This document shows positions 32,487-44,870 of a stretch of DNA of 64,000 nucleotides, in pieces; the stretch's first letter is position 1; the number at the start of each line of letters is the position of its first letter. The stretch spans positions 124,001 to 188,000 of the forward strand of contig NW_025955000.1 of NCBI RefSeq assembly GCF_022376445.1. The letters run 5' to 3'. The notes beneath the pieces are model-generated. The model was not told the origin of the DNA, did not search any database, and saw only the letters and a list, made by a program, of their open reading frames with translations. The position numbers were made by a program, and so were the translations under genes. This DNA comes from Fomitopsis serialis. Lineage: Eukaryota > Basidiomycota > Agaricomycetes > Polyporales > Fomitopsidaceae.

Positions 32487-34045
32487 ATGTCGCATCACAG
32501 AGCTCTGCTGCTGCCCGACATTCTAACGCTAATCTTTGAGCATACGCGTCCTGCTCAGCTGGACTCGCTGCTGGAGTACCACCAGGACGCACGCAATTAC
32601 CGCACTGCCCTCGCTCGTTCGGCGCAAGTCTGCAAGACGTTCTCTGAACCAGCCCTGCGAACCCTCTGGTCGAGCATACCGACATTTGCACCGGTCATCA
32701 GGCTGCTTTCTGCTGTCATCGTACAAAGGTGGAACAGACGATGGCCTGTACAGGTCGTTGCTATGCTATGTGAGCATTGTCGACACGGTCTCTGGTGTGC
32801 CCACATCATGTTTTCACCCTTCTAGGTTCTACGGGGCGCATACAGCCTGACGAGTGGTCTCGCTTTCAATACTACGCGCGATTTGTGCGTCGGTGTGGCC
32901 TCGATACCGACGAGCTGTCATTGATCCTTCAGTGTACGCCTATCTTTTCCGGTGCAACGGCGGACACCCTCTCTTCCCAGGGCTCCAGCACCTTGTGTGG
33001 TCACAGGAGCTTCCAAACGAGACCTCCCTGCTCTTCTTCCTCGCTCCCTCGTTACGGCGTCTCACATTCAAGATTTCATCCGACCAGGGTGAGGATTCCG
33101 CCCCAACTGTGATGGATTACGCCCTCGAGACGCTCCTCAGTAATGTTACCGAGGTTGCTACACACTTGGAGGAATTGACCCTCGTAGGGGTGCGCCATTG
33201 GCAATCCATGACGCCGTTAGTCGAGTGCAAGGAACTCAAGCACTTGGATCTATACAACGCGTGGCCAACTGGGGAATCGATCTCGGACGTGCTCTCAATC
33301 TTAACAGGTCTCCCACAGTTGTCTAGCCTGGATATCTGGTGCTCCAGCTCTGTCGCTTCTCGAAGAGGGGTTGGCGATCCAACACACCTCCCGCACCTCG
33401 TCATTTTGGGTGCCGGTGGGGATGATAACAGTATCGCTTCACTCCTGGCGAATGTTGTTCTCCTCAACTCGAAAATCTTAGCCTCGAGTTAACTTACGAG
33501 ACCTCAGAATACGGCATCGATCGCTCCATCAGAGAGTTCAGTCTGGCCGCCGTCGCACCACGACTGCGCACGCTCTTCATCGAGACTCGGACGGAATTCG
33601 TACCGATGATGCGCACGGCCTCCCACACTCCTTACTCGACATCATCAAGCCACTGCTCGACCTCACGCAGCTCGTCGACTTCGGGTTCCGTCTGTCCCAG
33701 CTACCGATAATGTTCGGACAACGATATACGTCAGATCACTGAGCCCTGGCCAAAGCTCGAAGCGCTCTCCCTGGATGTGCCTCTATCGACGGTCTGCCCA
33801 TCGTTGCACACGCTAAACATCATCGCGCAAACTGCCCGGCCCTCGAAGGCTCTCCTTGCCTCCGTCTTCCATAACACCGACATCCTGATACGACTGGCCT
33901 CCAGCACGGTCTCATGGAGTTATACGTGCACATTCATGGATCGACGTGGATCAGTCGAGTCACTACGTGTCCTCGTTGTTCCCGTTCGTAGAGATATAGG
34001 CAGGATTGGACGTTACCCGCACATGCAACACTCAATGAGCAGGTA
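32487..34045 (+). pseudogene. F-box/LRR pseudogene (subfamily B)
   Basis: It begins with an intact F-box exon (32487-32769, MSHHRALLLPDILTLIFEHT), has the usual intron and resumes at 32826. It then accumulates frameshifts: near 32836 and 32913 (before VIDPSVYAYLF), near 33470 (after LLANVVL), and more to about 33720. Between them, conserved stretches such as LPNETSLLFFLAPSLRRL and EELTLVGVRHWQSMTPLVEC are readable. The terminal GTAAGCCAGTCAC donor of the family is still present at 34036. Its closest relative is the inverted copy at 53925-55561. Confidence 0.85.
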
Positions 34046-34219
34046 AGCCAGTCACTTTGTTTCCTGCACCTCACTGATGGTAGGAGTAGCTGCCGCCTCA
34101 ATAACATATGGCGGTTGGCGCAATCGTGTGACGTGCGCAGGACACGGGCTCGTGTTTCCCTGCCATGTATGTATCATCGTGGGCCTCGAAGTATCGAATA
34201 CACCAGAAGCTCGCTTGTC

Positions 34220-37200
34220 TCACGTAGTATCTGGCAGCGTGATGCTTACCTCCTTGCACGCCGCCAGTGCCCTCTTCCACAGCGGACTATTACCCTCCAA
34301 CGTCGTGCGGCTCCCGACCACGATCAGCCCCAGCTTCGGCCTGGTCCACGCGACGTTCAACCTCCGCGCGTCCTCCACGAATCCGATATCGCCCTCCATG
34401 TTCGCGCGCACAGTCGACAGGACGCACACGTCGGCCTCGCGTCCCTGGAAGCCGTCGATGGTGCTCACGACCGCACCGGCGCTCTGGGGCAGCTCTTGCT
34501 TCAGCAGCGTTGCCTGGCGCGAGTACGGCGTCAGCACGGCGACCGAAACAGCCTGGACGAGCGCGGCTGTCTCTTCGCTGCCGTTGCGCGGCGTACGAAG
34601 GAGGGAGAGGACGTGCTTTACGAGCAGCGCCTGGCCCGTGTTGCCCTTCGACGCGCGCCCGAAGTCCTCCTCGGCTGCGCAGGGGACGAAGACGACGGGG
34701 AAGAACCTTCCGTCTTGCTGAGGCCATGGGAAGGTCGACGCGCCAAGCCTGCTTGCGATCTCGTCGTGCGCGGCGTGCCGGTCTGGAGGCGGCCCTCGTA
34801 GAACTCGTTTGATGGGAAACGTGCCATGTCTTCCGAGAAACGATACTGCACCTGTGATTCCGGATAGTTCGGTCATTCCCGGCAATGTCATTACGAGGGA
34901 AGATCTTACATCTAGCATGGTTCGAGTCATGCGGGAGAACAGCGGACCAGTGTAGAGCCTCTCAAACAGGGACTTGTCAAATTCCAGAGCCTTGCCCATC
35001 GGGCGTACCGTCGGTCGCAATTGCACACTGATACACCCTCTCAGTAACATGCCAACTGGCGTCGTGCTCTCAGTGCACTCACTGGTCTCCCACGAGCACC
35101 GCCCTCTTGCACCCCTTGACGAGCGGGATCAAAGCGACCGGCTCTGAGATCTGACTTGCTTCGTCGATGAGCACGGTGTCGAAGTCCATGTTTCGCAACA
35201 CTCCTAGACCCGCGCCACTGCACGTCGTGAAGACAATACGTGCCTCCCGCACGCGCTTCTCGGCTTTCTTCACAAGATTGTGGTCGTCGGTGATGCTTCC
35301 GCCTATGCGAGCGTCCAGTGTGTACTTCTGCAGCGACTTGTTGACCTTGGAGCTTTCAGTTGCGACGCGAAGGATTTGGTCTTGGGAGAGAAGATGAGAG
35401 GTCGCATTCTCAGCGAGGAAACGTTCCAGTACGTTGTCGACAGCTAAGTAGCAGTCGCATGAACACCCTTTCCTTCCCTTGAAACTGACTGCATACCGTT
35501 GTGTGTAGAAGCCGTCATAAGAATCCTGGCTTCTGGATCCTCGCGCACGAATCTTGCCAAGATCTGGACAACCACCGTAGTCTTCCCGGTCCCTGGATCA
35601 CAGCACAGTTGAGATGTATCGACCAATTGTCATGTACCGTGAAAGACTAACCGGGAGGGCCCCAGATCAATGCAAGTTTGCCGGGGCTTGCAGCATGGAG
35701 AGCCGCAAGTTGGCTGTCATTCAAGGAAGCCGAGACCTGCTGTGTGACATTATCCTGACTACCCCGGTCCTCGCTGTCAGTCTCCACTATCCTTGCTGAA
35801 CCGGTGATGATATCGGCGAACGTGCACGCCTCGAATCCATCGAGTGCAAGCTTAGAGACCGCGTCCATCATAGCTTTCGACGTAGCGATGCTCCCAGCGT
35901 TATAGACATACCAGTCCACTCGCGCATACTCGGGCGACAGTGGATGTTTGAGCTCCAGGTAGAGCTCTCCTCTGGTCGCACGCGTGACGATAGCATCCAG
36001 CATCACTCCGCCGACCTCTACTCTTGGCCCTTCCACTGGCGACCCTATCCTGAGGCGGACATGCGAATGTATGCGTATCGGCGTTTGCGCGTCGACTCGA
36101 ATATGAGCCACGACATGCTTCATGTCGACCGCGTCATCAACGACTACGCGCTCCTCGTCTTGACCTTGAGAAGGCTTTGGTGGCACGAGTGTCGCGCGAA
36201 TGGGAGCCGTGCGCTGCCTCTTCGGCCTGCCAGCGTCATCGCAAGGGCATGCGTCCGCGGCTTCCTCTGCCCTATCGAAAGCGACCCCAAGGGCAAATTT
36301 ATGAGTATACTCCATGGCCGCGCTTGTTGATCGTACGGAGGTCCGACTCTCGTGCATGCCCAATAGGAGCTCTTGCATAACTGTAGGAGCACGCACGCTC
36401 AGGGCAATCCACCAGAGTGTGTCCAGGTACGTGGCGAGGTCGAGGAGTTCAACATCGGGTGCGAGTCGTTCCAGTGCCGCCAACGAAGCAATACCGAGTG
36501 GATTCGCAGAGCGCACGACACTGCGCACCAGCGAAGGTCCGAACTGTACGACGTCTTCCGGAAGCCTTGCAGGGCCTTCTGGGAGATGGCGCTTCAGAAC
36601 GCAATAAGCCAAGGACGGGTACTTCTCCATGCTCTCGGCGATCTCTTCCGAAGGGAGCTCCTCTTTGTCAAGCAAAGCCTCGAAGATGTAGAATATCTGG
36701 GCTTCTGCTCGATGCCGAATGGCGATACGCAGGTACTCGCATAAGCGCTCCGTCTCCAGACCGGCCAATAGCCTTGAAGCCTGCTCTTTTGTGGCTGCAA
36801 ATAGTTCAGCACCTAGCTGGTCTTCTTCCCACTGAATGTCGAGGGCAGAATTCGGGGTGAATGGGTGGGGAGTACTGTCAAATCTCTTCAGGAATTCCTC
36901 CGTGGGCACTCTGAAAGCGGATCAGCGCGGTCATCGACTCGAGAACAGACCTACTGTTCAAACCGGAGGTCAAATGCTTGATGAGCCACCCGATCGCGGT
37001 TGGAAACGACGTGAATCTCGATGGTGATTACTGGCGTTCGGTATACGCGGCCGCATTGCTAATGTTTATCGAGTTCACAGTTCGTATGGGAGCTGGCAAA
37101 CGTGTTTCAACATACCTTCTGGACACGACCCGAGATCTTCTGCAATGCTACGCTTGTGACTATGTCCGAACCTGACTTCTCCGGAGGCCGGGTGATGAAT

Positions 37201-40100
37201 ATGAAGGTATTGGCTCTATTTTGATCGTATAGTTGGAACATGCTTTCACTGCAGTGCAGCTTGTATCCTTTAGTTCCGCGCCAGTACGTCGAGGTAGACT
37301 CCGAGGTGACAGGCATGAATGGGCAGACGAGCACGTTGTCGTTAATCTCCGGCTGTGCGGAGATGGTGTCACGGATCGGCTATAACACGCCTGTAACAAG
37401 GACGCCTACCTCTTCATCCCATGGAATGTCGCCGCGCAGGAAGATGCCCATTGAGAACCTGTCGTCGGTCTAATCAACGCAGCTTCAGCATGACGCTCGA
37501 CCTGTGGAGGCCTCCTTCACCTTCAATATTATCAAACGGCGCTTGTACTGTTGGGTGGCTTCCCGGAGATATTCAAAGAACGCTGCCCGGCCTTGCTCCG
37601 TTGACACGTAGAGCCTCTGCAGGTGTAAAGGGCCACCAAGATTCCGATTGGCAATGTCGCGCGGTTTCAATATCTCTGAGCGAATCAGACTAGAGGCGAA
37701 GATCGGCATCAGCTACTAGTCGACTTCCGTGACAGGACAGACCTATTCCAGATATACGGATCACGATCTGGAGTGAGGTTGAGCTGTACACTGATAGCGT
37801 GCTTCTCTGCCGAGGTGAGTGCTCCGAAGTCAATGTGAGACAGGTGGGGACGCATCTCCATGCCGTGCCTCCGTGCAAACGCGGCGGCCATCGTGATCAC
37901 CTCGTATTCAGACATGGCCACCTTCTCTGTCGACAAGAACTTCACGAGTATCTCCGTCGCGTCATCAGGCGAGAGTGCCGAAGTCTCCAACGCGTCAGGA
38001 TTCGACTGCGTAAAATCGTCGAAAAACTGTTTGGCCGCTGCCTGGAGAAGGTCGATGACATAGGGTTCCTTTTGCTCAGGCGGTGTCTTGAGACGGTCAG
38101 GAATTTTCACCGGAGCGCCGTCCACCGCGAAAGAATGTAGCGCGTTCAAATCCTGACACTCATCGCTCATAGCGCCCTTTGGGCTGCAACGAACCCATTT
38201 GGCGTGAAGCGCGGTAATCCTGGCTAGTGTCATGCTGATGCGATGCGGCATAAATGCTAAGTCTAGAGCGACAAGAAAGCACGCACGTGTTGTACGAGGC
38301 GAAGTGCTTGGCTAGATCCTCCCTAGTGACACTGTTCGTTATGCGCTCTTTAGGGGCAGGATAGGTATACGACTGTGTCACCAGTTAGTTAACAGTTAGA
38401 TGTAGCTGCGGTGGATAACCTACCTCCGCGACCTTCTTAGGGACCAAATCTGGGTCCCACATTACCAAGAATCTATCACCATCTATAATCGGGAATGAGT
38501 ATGCACCGACGATTAACGTAATTGGTAAGGCACATACCGAGATCGCCACCGGAGCTCATGGATGGAGCCGCGCGCTTCCCTCTGGATGCAAAGACAACGC
38601 AATCCACCAGATGGGAAAGGCGAGGATTATCAACCGCACGAAGTTTCAGGCAGTCGCCCGGATGCAGACACGGGTTGCGAACGACCAAAACGTCTGTATT
38701 CGTCAGTGTAGATGCGCCCTTGCGAGGCACTGACACGCGGACGAAGATCTCGCCCTCGCGCAAGACACCGTAAGGGTCACAGACACCGAAGAGGAGACGC
38801 GACTTGAGCACGATCATCCGCGACCGGAACTTCTCGTTTTTCTTGAACGCCACCAGCTCTGACATCTGGCAGGACCGGATCTCCTTCCGCACCCGCGTGT
38901 CGTCGACACCCTGGAGCAGGAGCCGCTCCGCGAGCTCATACTTCCCAAGAGAGCAGAGGAAGTTGAAGGCGACTTCCCAGTCCGTTGAGGCAGCTGTCAG
39001 CCATCTGTGGTAGGACTCCTGTTTCGCGAGCAATGTCTCCGACGTGATACCTAGACTCGCCAAAAGAACGATGATGTCGTTGTTAAGGCGGCCAAACGCA
39101 TATGGGACTGAATGGTCAACCATCGAGAACGTGTTGTCTTGGGTCGCAGCGAACTTTTTCTGGCTCGCGCGAAAGTGGACGTGGTGCTCAGCCGGTAAAG
39201 CGGGGTGTACCATGAGAACGCCCTGTGTTAGCGCGACGATCAGTGCTAGGGGACGCAAACGCCGATTCCAGACTGACCTTATAACCTCGGTACCTAGGTA
39301 CTGCGTCAGATACGCTATTTCCTTCACATAAGGATCACGGCTCACCTGATCTGGAACACGCAGGGTGTGTATGGGCGACCATGGAAAATGAAGCGTTTGC
39401 GACGACTCAGCTGCATTGCAAACCGCTTGGACATCAATCCACAACCGTCCGAGAAGGTCTCTCCGTTGTAGATGATATCATCGATGTCTTTCGTCCACAC
39501 AGGGTCCAGGACCCAGTCCAGCTCAGCCTTCGAAAACAGCAACCCTATCCGCTTTGCACCTATACGTTCGTCAATCACAAGTGTCGATGTCAAGATGACA
39601 TGTAAGACCACACGTTTGGCTGCGTTCATAATCCTCTCGAATTCCCCGAAGCTGTATATGCGAGCGTCCAACTCTCCGTCGGTATTCGCTTCACGCAAGA
39701 AGCAGCTTCGGGATCTCTGCCCAACGCAGGGTGAGCAGTGCAATAAGCCTCATATATGTTCACCACGTACCAGCTGAGAATTGCTATGTCCATAAAATCG
39801 ATATTGTACGCCATTCAGAAAGAATCCTGCCTTGAACAAGCGCATCATATAATCCCTCGCCACGGAGGGTGGGTTGTCCGGGAACCTGAGCCCCTCGAAT
39901 GATGCCAGAATGAACTTGTACGGATCGTCTGCATTGAGAATACGATTCGAGGGAAACAAGATGATATCCAGCTTGATCGCGTCTGGGGTGAATGAAACAT
40001 GTTTGCCGTATCCAGCACGGCGGGCTGGTGGGACGGCCGAGGTGAACGACCACGACTCATCGTCGGGCTTTGGGTTTGCACGCAAGATGATCGGGCTCAT
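34220..40100 (-). CDS. RNA-silencing RdRP fused to UPF1/SEN1-like SF1 helicase
   Basis: Sixteen exons run from ATG 40100 (CACCATGAG context): 40100-39771, 39716-39346, 39293-39278, 39222-38538, 38482-38424, 38372-38287, 38234-37743, 37689-37521, 37469-37410, 37352-37116, 37058-36955, 36910-35652, 35592-35497, 35443-35083, 35027-34910, 34851-34220. Every junction is in phase, giving about 1,690 residues. Residues 1 to about 760 form a cellular RNA-dependent RNA polymerase: GHSNSQLRSRSC, TDGCGLMS, NPCLHPGD and the catalytic DLDGD at 466-470. Later come an SF1 helicase Walker A GPPGTGKT (1287-1294), DEASQ (about 1415-1419), GDHVQLRP, VQYRFSED, DGFQGREADV and NVAWTRPK. No start or stop signal separates the halves. 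One base appears missing near 34776, shifting the last exon. The expected role is making double-stranded RNA for silencing, with unwinding in the same chain. Confidence 0.75.
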
Positions 40101-40487
40101 GGTGGTTAAGACGATGGGGTCCGGCCTGCGATACCATCCTATAGCGCAGTATCGATGTATGTGAGCTGTCGAATCCGGAGATGAAGGGCCAGACTGACGA
40201 GGCGTGGTAGCGCAGAGACCACATGAGCCCCTTGTGAACATGCCAGTAGGATACTCTGGTTCCAAATACAGCGTGTGAGCGCGCCTACTACGCTTCTGCC
40301 CGAACTTTAGATAGCGTAAGCAAACAGACCTGGAGCTGAACAAATTGATGCAAGCGTCCGCACTTACCCAGCAGCCCGCTTCTGCCTCGCATCCGCGAAT
40401 TAACGTACAGTCCGCATTGCAGGTGACAGCCAACGTCGCCCTTCTGCACTCGACCGCACTAACTGTCTTTGTCAATGATCCCGCAGA
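40101..40487. promoter_or_regulatory. Divergent promoter region, RdRP-helicase / AAA_28 gene
   Basis: The two ATGs face away from each other across 387 bp, so both promoters lie here and co-regulation is possible. No canonical TATA box stands out. Confidence 0.4.
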
Positions 40488-41271
40488 ATGGGCGCCTTCG
40501 TCAGCGTGTTCAGAGCCAGAGAGCCGCCATCCACGGAGGATGACACGCAGAGCCGAAGTCTGCCAGCGAAGCCAGTGTTGCGCCACAGGAGCTCCTCTAC
40601 CGGATCCACCGAACGGCAGACCCGCAGTAGCAGGGCCGTCTTCGTGCTCGGCCCTTCGTCGAGCGGAAAGACGACGCTCTGCGATGCGCTCGTCCGCTAT
40701 CTCGACCTCGACCGCGCGCGTTACGTGACGGAGGTCGCCCGGGCTGTCATGCGTGAGCAAGGGTTCTCCCGGAAAGACGTGGACACGTACGAGATGCAGT
40801 ATGCCATCATGACGGCCCAGCTGAAGGCCGAGGAGAAGGTCCTCGCACACAGTACTGGTACTCCGGATGATGATGGAGGCGTTATCTTGCTGAGCGACCG
40901 ATCAGCCATCGATCCTATCGTGTACGCTTCCACGAGCAAAAACCCAGGAGCGGAAGACATGCGACGGAGGCTGATGCGGGACAGAGAGTTTCAGGACATC
41001 CTCCCTTTATATCGCAAATCGTTGTTTAGTGAGTGCATGTTTCGCGAGAACAGGATGCACACTCACTAATCTCATTCGTGATCTTAGTCGTCCTTCAACC
41101 GGTGAAGGAATGGATCAAGGACGACGGTGTGCGTTCTCTGGAAATCCCTGGAACTACAATAAGCACCTATTCGCGACACTAGAGGAGCTCAATATACCAT
41201 ACGTGACTATAGGCACAGACCTAAAGGACCTTGACAGTCGCGTAGCATTCGTGGCCACGTTTGTGGCGTGA
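40488..41271 (+). CDS. AAA_28-type P-loop NTPase/kinase, frame break in last exon
   Basis: Exon 1 (40488-41028) and exon 2 (from 41088) join in phase across a 59-bp intron (GTGAGT donor, CTTAG acceptor). A basic, Ser-rich leader of about 48 residues starting MGAF is followed by strand AVFVLGPSSSGKTTL (Walker A), an ARAVMREQGFSR helix, GVILLSDRSAIDPIVYAS and, in exon 2, VLQPVKEWIKDDGVRSLE. This order fits the AAA_28/NadR-like ATPase family of fungi, whose substrates are mostly unknown. Near 41143 the frame shifts by one base: NPWNYNKHLFATLEELNIPY and DLKDLDSRVAFV, clearly the family C terminus, continue in another frame to TGA at 41271. As written the product would end prematurely at the CGA-CAC-TAG site. 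Confidence 0.7.
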
Positions 41272-44200
41272 AACATAGGCTATTTTGCGCGGTCGGTTGC
41301 GTAGAGATCCATGAGTCCAGGTCTCATTCCCCTTTTGATGGGCTTGAAAGCCAGTATAGACCAGTTGACGCTCAATGACTGAAACTTACACGGATGTAGA
41401 ACACATTCCACGCGCATTCGCGTCCCGGCAAGACCAGTGCAACGCAGTCGGTTCCGACTCCCAGCCTGAGGCCTGAGCAGCGAGCGACGATTTACAACTC
41501 ATCGCTTGAGCGACTGAAAATCCCTTTAGGGTCAGCGAATACATACTCAGAGTCGTGATGGAACCAGACTGGGGGGAGGAGGAGGAGGAGGAGGTCCTGC
41601 AACGGACCCGGTGGCTGCGCTCCGGGGAGTGCGATCACGTGATAGTTGTTGCTTCCCCTCGTTCCGCGTCTCGTTCAAACTTCGTTAGACCTTAGACCGC
41701 GTCCGAGTCGCTGCTAGAAGGGTTCCTCACGCCCTTCGAGGTGCCTGCCCTTCTGTCCGGAGCTTAAGAAAGTAAGTAAGTACGTCCTTCTTTCTTCTCA
41801 GTAAATTTGCCGCGAAGACTTCCCCAGAAGGAACTATGACGCGCAGTCGGACCTAGCAGCCCATTCAAAGGATCCCTCCGGATCCTACAGCCAGCGGATG
41901 CCTCAGAACACATTGGATTAAGTAATGGACAGTTAAAGTGAGTGCGCTGCGTGCTTCCGCTGCTGGGAATCAATTTTGGAGTGCTCGTTGACGTCGTCTT
42001 CAGAAGCCGTAACTTTCCCTACCAACGGGTTTACAGTCTCTAAGTCCGGAGTCACCGTCTTCTGCAACGGGTCTGCGCTTGGCACTGAACGGCCCGGATC
42101 GCAGCTTCTTCGGCGCACAGACTGTGACGATCCGCAGGTCACGCCGAGTGGTCCAGGGTTTTCGGTCATGGTGCGTGTGTCAGACCTTCTCCGTGCGATG
42201 CATCTCTGGTCATCTCCGTATGCAGAGACAATCTTGGCATATAGCTGTGCTGGGATCCCCGATAAGTACTCAGGTGCTGCTCAGTGTTGATCACCGCGCT
42301 GATCGTGAAGTCGACCGGCTTCAAGTCGCGATCAACACGCAGACAATTTGCTATGCACCTGTTCTTTGTGTCTCTCCGTACGACAGTGCATTCGGAGAAT
42401 CCCCACTTTTGCTTCCGGAAATACAGTTTTCCTAGCCACCCGTACCTGTCTGTGACAGTGAAATCCTTTCTGGCTTTGTAGCATGCTGACTATTCTCATG
42501 ACTCTTCAGCGAATGGATTCGGCAAGCGCATAAGCACCTATTCGCACAACAAAGGTGCACGAACTCACCGAGTGGCCTAGCCGTACCAGTATCGTGGCGA
42601 CGTGCTAGTGCACGCCTAACTCCGGGACTAGCGGCCTCGCAGCCTGTGCAGCAAGCACGTGCACCGAGTCACCGTCCCGCGAACGCTCTCACATCCATCT
42701 GGACCTACCGGGCATCCCCAGCATTTATCGCATTATTTTACCTGCTTCCCTTATGCTACCTAGCACCTCCCACGCGGCGCGGACTATGCCTGGACCCAAG
42801 GACGCTGGCCGCGAGTTACCGGTGGCGGTTCTCTGTCGTCGTTGACGGTTGGATCATGGCTCATGCATCCAATCAGTGTTCTTCGAGATCCCCACCATCT
42901 GTCCAATCTGCCGGTGCAGATTTCATAGAACCTCGGGAGACATTCAAATTCGGACACATGAAGACATTTGTCCACCATGCGTTCTGTTCTCCAAGAGAAT
43001 GTCCGAGACTCGACTCTCGTCCGCGTGCAAGTCTCCTTGTTTGAGCGACAACACACCACACATAGACGTGTCAAAAGGAAGACGTCACACCCCAATATCC
43101 CAGGAAAGAAAATCGGTACGTAAGTCGCCCGACTCCGGTTCCGAGCTGTACCTGAGACGCCAGCGCCACCACGCAGCACCGCCAAGTTCATCAAGAATAC
43201 CCGTCTATACAGTATCGCATGACGTTGGGGATAATACACAGAGACCGCCGCATGGACTGCGTCTCGACTTCCTCCTCGAAGGTCTCGGCTCCTGGCCCGT
43301 CTGCTCCGGTCTCGCATACGCGTCCAGATCGCACTAGCAGCACCGGACGCCAAGCTCCACCCACAACAGCCATCGGTACGACCTGCGCCGCACATCGTAC
43401 GCGTTGCGCAGGTCCTACACTGCGCAACGTTCTCGCACGCACGGAACCCGAGTGCCGGCCTCGGCCTGCCCTCGATTTCTCGCCTGTCCCGTCGTCGCCG
43501 GACGTTCGCGACTGACGTAGGTGTCTTCGGTCGCGATCTTGCGCGCTGTCAATGCCTGGCTATGACGCGGGGAATCGCGATCGTCGATCGTTCGTTACGC
43601 GCATCCGCACCCTCCGCGAGCTTCGCTCAGGTGAGATGCCCCTTACTCAAGGTTCTACTCTGACGCATCGCACATTGCAGTGCGCCCATGTTCTCATGCA
43701 TATCCTCACGATGCCTACGCTTTGAGCCGTTCTGCACCGGACGCGAACAAGAGCTGTTAAGGGCGCCCTTGGGGCTGTAGTGCGCATGCGTACAAGCGCA
43801 CAAGAAATCTTTCGAAATATCTCGACCTCTCGAACGACAACGCACCGGGGCTCGGTCCGTTTCATGGGAACTCCTCAGGATCACTCGGGACGAAGCGCTA
43901 ATTGTCGCAACTTCGGTGCGGTGGTCCTGAGAGAATCCCTGTTGAACGCGGGCGGCTAACTGCGGGCGGCGCCATCGTCGTGACGTTCTCGTTGATTGTT
44001 CTGCTGGTTATGGCTCGAGGGCATGGACCGTTCTCGCCAATGTTTCTTAACATAGTGTGCGGCGATGAGCTGTCTCCGGTGCGGACGGGGGAAACGCTGC
44101 CAGAGACGCCCTCCGTTGGCTGTCGGTCCGGACATCTCCTTGCACTTCCGTCGTCATTGAGATATGAATCTCACCATGGATATGATCCTCATCACAAGGC

Positions 44201-44619
44201 ATCGGCGTCGCTGCCGCGCTGAAACCACCCAGAAATCCAATATTGTTGGAAATGGCAAGGCATCACCCGGTCGCATGGTGGGTAAGCAGTATCTCGAGAG
44301 TATAATGCTGGTGAGGATTTTGCAGTCTGTCATTGCTGAAGCATCGCCGTGTATTGATGTTATCGTGGCACAACTTTTGTTAACCAATCAATGAAGTGAT
44401 TTTCGAGACTGGCCCCGAGATACGAGTCGCCGCAGCTCAACAGAGGCAATCTCCAGCGGCTAAGACCCGTCCCGGCGCATCACATCCAGCCAGGTTGACG
44501 TTACGAGGGTAGGCCGCGCGCAGGTTTGGGCAGTGCACATATCTGGTCGCTGCTTCCAATTTGACTTCGGAGTCCCGGTGCAATCCTGCCGGTCATGCGC
44601 GTCTCGTTGACCCGCACAA
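41272..44619. other. Long stretch without recognisable gene
   Basis: A GGA microsatellite lies near 41575-41597. At 42508-42568 a short segment resembles part of the neighbouring NTPase gene (GAATGGAT... then ATAAGCACCTATTCGC), suggesting a decayed partial copy. Frames of 100-200 codons at 42.6-43.5 kb overlap on both strands without domain resemblance. Confidence 0.4.
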
Positions 44620-44870
44620 GCTCACGACAGTTCGTCTGTCTTGTGGTGGTCAAGTCGCCGTTGCCCTCAAAGGGTTTAAGGTGGTGTCGAACCATGGTCC
44701 TGTGAGTGATCTGAACGTGCCATATGATCAGAGAATGGTCGTATGTCAACCACCTCACCACTTATACAACGACGTCCTCCTTCGTAAAGGCATCCACAGG
44801 CGCCTCGAATATCTCAGCGCTCGCAAGTTGCCTTCGAGGAGCGTTAAACCACTAACACATCAGTCTAGGG
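44620..44870 (+). pseudogene. Possible protein-kinase-like remnant
   Basis: One plus-strand frame reads GGQVAVALKGFKVVSNHGPV, resembling the VALK segment of kinase subdomain II in fungal tyrosine-kinase-like proteins. It is followed by PPHHLYNDVLLRKGIHRRLE and YLSARKLPS, which resembles the helix before the catalytic loop. No HRD, DFG or APE motif is intact. The identification is weak and rests on pattern alone. Confidence 0.25.

Noticed and set aside
34098..34812. Plus-strand frames of up to 228 codons across the helicase 3' end
   Set aside because: Antisense shadows of the helicase C-terminal domain; Arg/Ser-rich and without motifs.
37107..37709. Boundary between two separate genes (RdRP stop, helicase start)
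   Set aside because: Choosing introns by phase (acceptors ending at 37470 and 37059) removes all stops and joins both halves. No strong start context was found in between. Not fully excluded without RNA data.
38476..40100. Viral RdRP (integrated RNA virus)
   Set aside because: The DLDGD catalytic motif, NPCLHPGD block and multiple introns identify the cellular RNA-silencing RdRP family, not a viral polymerase.
42849..43337. Zinc-finger protein suggested by CPICRCRF
   Set aside because: Cysteine spacing does not fit RING, C2H2 or other finger patterns, and the frame overlaps equally open frames on the other strand.
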